A DNA stretch of 7,529 nt from Candidatus Poseidoniales archaeon. GTDB taxonomy: Archaea; Thermoplasmatota; Poseidoniia; Poseidoniales; Thalassarchaeaceae. The translations under genes and the position numbers were made by a program. The notes beneath the pieces are model-generated. The model saw nothing but the letters and a program-made list of their open reading frames with translations, did not search any database and was not told the origin of the DNA. Location of the stretch: NCBI GenBank assembly GCA_022447885.1, contig JAKUTA010000054.1:1-7529 (forward strand), in the 5' to 3' direction. Position 1 is the first letter of the stretch. The number at the start of each line of letters is the position of its first letter. This document shows positions 6,054-7,529 of the stretch, piece after piece.

Positions 6054-6082
6054 AGACTGCGAAACATCCGGCGGAGCCCCCG

Positions 6083-6090
6083 ATATTTAA
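6083..6090 (-). promoter_or_regulatory. TATA box of the ACT-oxidoreductase operon
   Basis: TTAAATAT on the minus strand, close to the euryarchaeal TATA consensus, in an otherwise GC-rich divergent intergenic region. Its centre is about 44 nt before the ATG at 6042, predicting transcription start near 6060 and a leader of roughly 15-20 nt containing the GGTGA site. Confidence 0.6.
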
Positions 6091-6123
6091 CCCCAGACGT
6101 GAGAATCAGCGCCCATCGCGGCC

Positions 6124-6132
6124 TTGAAATAA
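6124..6132 (+). promoter_or_regulatory. TATA-like promoter of rps8e
   Basis: TTGAAATAA begins 31 nt before the rps8e ATG at 6155. This spacing matches the boxes of other plus-strand genes here and predicts a leaderless transcript; no clear Shine-Dalgarno lies before the ATG. The AT-rich 6083-6090 element could alternatively fire in this direction with a leader of about 40 nt. Confidence 0.5.
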
Positions 6133-6154
6133 GGGCAGCCGGTCGGCGGGCCGC

Positions 6155-6547
6155 ATGGCTCGGTGGCACGGTATCTCGCGACGCAAGTCCAGCGGAGGTC
6201 GGCTGAAGCGTCCGAGTCGCTATCGCGGCAAGCGTCGCACCGAGATCGCCTCCGAGAAACAGCACTCGCTGATCGGGAAACCTAACCGCAAGGTGTACCG
6301 CAAGCGCTCGGGGCTGCAGACGGTGCGCATCCTCGCGGACGAGGTCATCAATGTCAACGACCCGAGCACGGGCGAGACCAAGCGAGCGACGCTGGAGAGC
6401 GTGCTCGAGAATCCCGCCGATGCCAACTACGTTCGCCGCAACATCATGACCAAGGGAGCCGTGGTACAGACCGACCTCGGCAGCGTGCGCATCACCAGCA
6501 GGCCGGGCAGAGCCGGCGTGCTCAACGGTGTCCTGCTCGACGAGTGA
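6155..6547 (+). CDS. rps8e: 30S ribosomal protein S8e (eS8)
   Basis: A full-length archaeal S8e of 130 residues, the normal size for the family (about 125-130). It is a component of the small ribosomal subunit found in archaea and eukaryotes but not bacteria, so it fixes the domain of the organism. The N-terminus has the typical basic WHGISRRKSSGGRLKRPSRY stretch (4-23), followed by a Lys/Arg-rich segment with GKPNRKVYRKRSG (41-53). The C-terminal half includes the conserved NYVRRNIMTKGAVV (91-104) and ends GRAGVLNGVLLDE. No Shine-Dalgarno is evident, and the TATA-like box about 30 nt upstream suggests a leaderless mRNA. It is followed after 61 bp by srp19 and is divergent from the ACT-domain operon. 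Identification is firm. Confidence 0.97.
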   Translation: MARWHGISRRKSSGGRLKRPSRYRGKRRTEIASEKQHSLIGKPNRKVYRKRSGLQTVRILADEVINVNDPSTGETKRATLESVLENPADANYVRRNIMTKGAVVQTDLGSVRITSRPGRAGVLNGVLLDE

Positions 6548-6597
6548 TTCCTGTAAGGTGCAAGCCCTGATAGGGACCCACCACTCCGTCACGCTCC

Positions 6598-6602
6598 GAG
6601 GG
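6598..6602 (+). promoter_or_regulatory. Shine-Dalgarno site deciding the srp19 start
   Basis: GAGGG with a 6-nt spacer to the ATG at 6609. This supports initiation at 6609 rather than at the ATG at 6528, which overlaps rps8e, and fits translation of a downstream gene in a shared rps8e-srp19 transcript. Confidence 0.65.
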
Positions 6603-6608
6603 CTGCCG

Positions 6609-7058
6609 ATGACCGAGCACAATCCTGACCGCATGGTGCTCTGGCCTGGCTACTTCAACGCCAAGGTGTCGCGCCGCTCCGGCCGGCGCGTTCCCAAGGA
6701 AGCGGCGGTGGTGAACCCGACCCTCGATGGGCTGGCGTGGGCGGCGAGGCAGGCGGGGCTCTCCAAACTGAAGCGGGAGGCGGACATCTCCCATCCCAAG
6801 CGCCCGGGAGCGAAGGAGGGAAGGCTGTGGATCTCCAGTCGCGACGCGGCCGCATCCATGAGTCTCGAGTCGAAGGAGCAGATCATGCAGAGCATCGGGC
6901 GCAAGTGGCGCGCGAGCCAGAGGGAGCAGAAGGATGCCGAGAAGGCGGCGAAGTCCGCCGGACCGAAGGCGGGTGACAAGCGCGCCCGTGCGCAGCGCAA
7001 GCGGGTGAAGGCGAAGGGCTCGAAGGGCAAGAAGAAGCGCCAGAAGTGGAAGATCTGA
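6609..7058 (+). CDS. srp19: Signal recognition particle protein SRP19
   Basis: SRP19 binds SRP RNA at the tips of helices 6 and 8 and promotes loading of SRP54, so it serves cotranslational targeting to the membrane. With the ATG at 6609 the protein has 149 residues. The conserved core begins at residue 10 with VLWPGYFNAKVSRRSGRRVP (10-29), the archaeal SRP19 signature. It continues through NPTLDGLAWAARQAGL (36-51) and the HPKRPGAKEGRLWI region (62-75), equivalent to the basic RNA-contact segment before a beta strand. About 45 C-terminal residues (105-149) form a Lys/Arg-rich tail ending KKKRQKWKI, longer than in compact archaeal SRP19 proteins of some 90-100 residues. A start at Met9 (6633) would match short homologues but has no Shine-Dalgarno as good as the GAGGG serving 6609. 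It is probably cotranscribed with rps8e, whose stop is 61 bp upstream. Confidence 0.92.
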   Translation: MTEHNPDRMVLWPGYFNAKVSRRSGRRVPKEAAVVNPTLDGLAWAARQAGLSKLKREADISHPKRPGAKEGRLWISSRDAAASMSLESKEQIMQSIGRKWRASQREQKDAEKAAKSAGPKAGDKRARAQRKRVKAKGSKGKKKRQKWKI

Positions 7059-7112
7059 AGGCTGTCGTGCCAGCTGTTCAGAGTATCGGGACCAGCGCGG
7101 ATCTCTCACATC

Positions 7113-7126
7113 TGAAAGTTAATACA
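7113..7126 (+). promoter_or_regulatory. BRE/TATA promoter of the right-edge secreted protein
   Basis: TGAAAG (7113-7118) directly followed by TTAATACA (7119-7126). The AT-rich box starts 29 nt before the ATG at 7148, so the transcript is predicted to be leaderless or nearly so. The purine-rich GAAA just upstream of the box fits an archaeal TFB-recognition element. This is the best formed of the plus-strand promoters here. Confidence 0.6.
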
Positions 7127-7147
7127 GACGGCTATACAGGTTTGAAC

Positions 7148-7529
7148 ATGGCAGTGGGAAAAGCAGCAGCAGCGGCGGTCGCCGTGGTACTATCGCTCAT
7201 CGTGACCGCGTTCTCAGGAATCGGTCCGGCCGCATCAGTCGTCGACTCCGATCGTGACGGCATCTACAACTGGTCGGACAACTGCCCCGACGTGGCGAAT
7301 CCCGAACAGCTGGATTTCGATGGGGACACGCTCGGCGATCCATGCGATTACGACGTCGACGCCGATGGCATCCTGAATCACGAGGACGATTGTCCGTCGA
7401 CCCTCGCCGGGGAGATGTTCGATCACAGAGGCTGCTCCGCCACTCAGCGCGACAGCGACGCCGACGGTCTCTCCGATGCCGTCGACGCCTGCCTGACGAC
7501 ACCGAAACAGGAGCCGATCGACGGACTCG
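7148..7529 (+). CDS. Secreted TSP3-repeat protein, N-terminal part (runs off the right edge)
   Basis: From the ATG at 7148 the frame is open to the window end (127 complete codons). It begins MAVGK and then has an Ala/Val/Leu-rich hydrophobic segment (about residues 6-24), a typical signal peptide. From about residue 32 it consists of thrombospondin type 3-like calcium-binding repeats: DSDRDGIYNWSDNCPD (33-48), then DFDGDTLGDPCD, then DVDADGILNHEDDCP, a GC pair, and DSDADGLSDAVDAC. Each unit has alternating Asp residues for Ca2+ and paired Cys for disulfides, so an extracellular location is likely. These units are closer to canonical TSP3 (the DNCPxxxNPxQxDxDGD pattern) than those of the large surface protein at 927-3797. 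The rest of the protein, including any anchor or catalytic domain, lies beyond the window, so its function is open. The promoter at 7113-7126 and its 29-nt spacing support the start. Confidence 0.85.
   Translation, partial: MAVGKAAAAAVAVVLSLIVTAFSGIGPAASVVDSDRDGIYNWSDNCPDVANPEQLDFDGDTLGDPCDYDVDADGILNHEDDCPSTLAGEMFDHRGCSATQRDSDADGLSDAVDACLTTPKQEPIDGL

Noticed and set aside
6118..6154. Inverted repeat GCGGCC (6118-6123) / GGCCGC (6149-6154) flanking the rps8e promoter box.
   Set aside because: Only 6 bp of pure G/C in GC-rich DNA, easily expected by chance, and not part of a leaderless transcript.
6528..6608. Longer srp19 start at the ATG at 6528, overlapping the end of rps8e.
   Set aside because: The extra 27 residues do not resemble SRP19, whose core begins near VLWPGY, and the ATG at 6609 has a well-spaced GAGGG.

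Overview
The window looks archaeal. It carries the archaeal/eukaryotic-type ribosomal protein S8e next to the signal recognition particle protein SRP19. Several genes start about 30 nt after an AT-rich TATA-like box instead of bacterial -35/-10 elements. Two large secreted proteins are built from acidic calcium-binding thrombospondin type 3 (TSP3) repeats. GC-rich coding DNA with such TSP3 surface proteins is typical of planktonic Thermoplasmatota, and Marine Group II (Poseidoniales) is my best guess. The lineage is inferred; the archaeal assignment is strong.

Layout, left to right. Bases 1-69 (minus strand) hold the first 23 codons of an unidentified, very basic protein that runs off the left edge. 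A 59-bp divergent intergenic region with a perfect 8-bp inverted repeat separates it from a stand-alone class II (Ntn) glutamine amidotransferase of the YafJ type (129-839, plus). Next is a 956-residue surface protein (927-3797, plus). It has a signal peptide, an N-terminal part with a roughly 60-residue periodicity that could be a seven-bladed beta-propeller, about eight TSP3-like units, one transmembrane helix near the C-terminus and a 66-residue charged helical cytoplasmic tail. A compact FAHD1-type fumarylacetoacetate hydrolase family enzyme follows (3839-4438, plus). It meets, with no spacer, a minus-strand operon made of a double-ACT-domain protein (6042-5641) and a DAO-family FAD-dependent amine/amino-acid oxidoreductase (5623-4439, GTG start with a strong Shine-Dalgarno). 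A 112-bp divergent promoter region leads to rps8e (6155-6547) and srp19 (6609-7058), both plus strand. The right edge holds the start of a second secreted TSP3-repeat protein (7148 to beyond 7529), open at the window end.

How the parts relate. The S8e-SRP19 pair is translation and protein-targeting housekeeping, and SRP19 supports export of secreted proteins generally. The ACT-DAO pair reads as a small amino-acid metabolism operon, a probable ligand-sensing protein translated together with an oxidase. The FAH enzyme probably acts on acylpyruvates or oxaloacetate. The two TSP3 proteins are cell-surface products. I see no defence system, mobile element, CRISPR array, tRNA or rRNA, and no gene-free stretch longer than about 110 bases. 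The most distinctive signals are a shared leaderless promoter pattern, the architecture and cysteine substitutions of the large surface protein, and its cytoplasmic tail.
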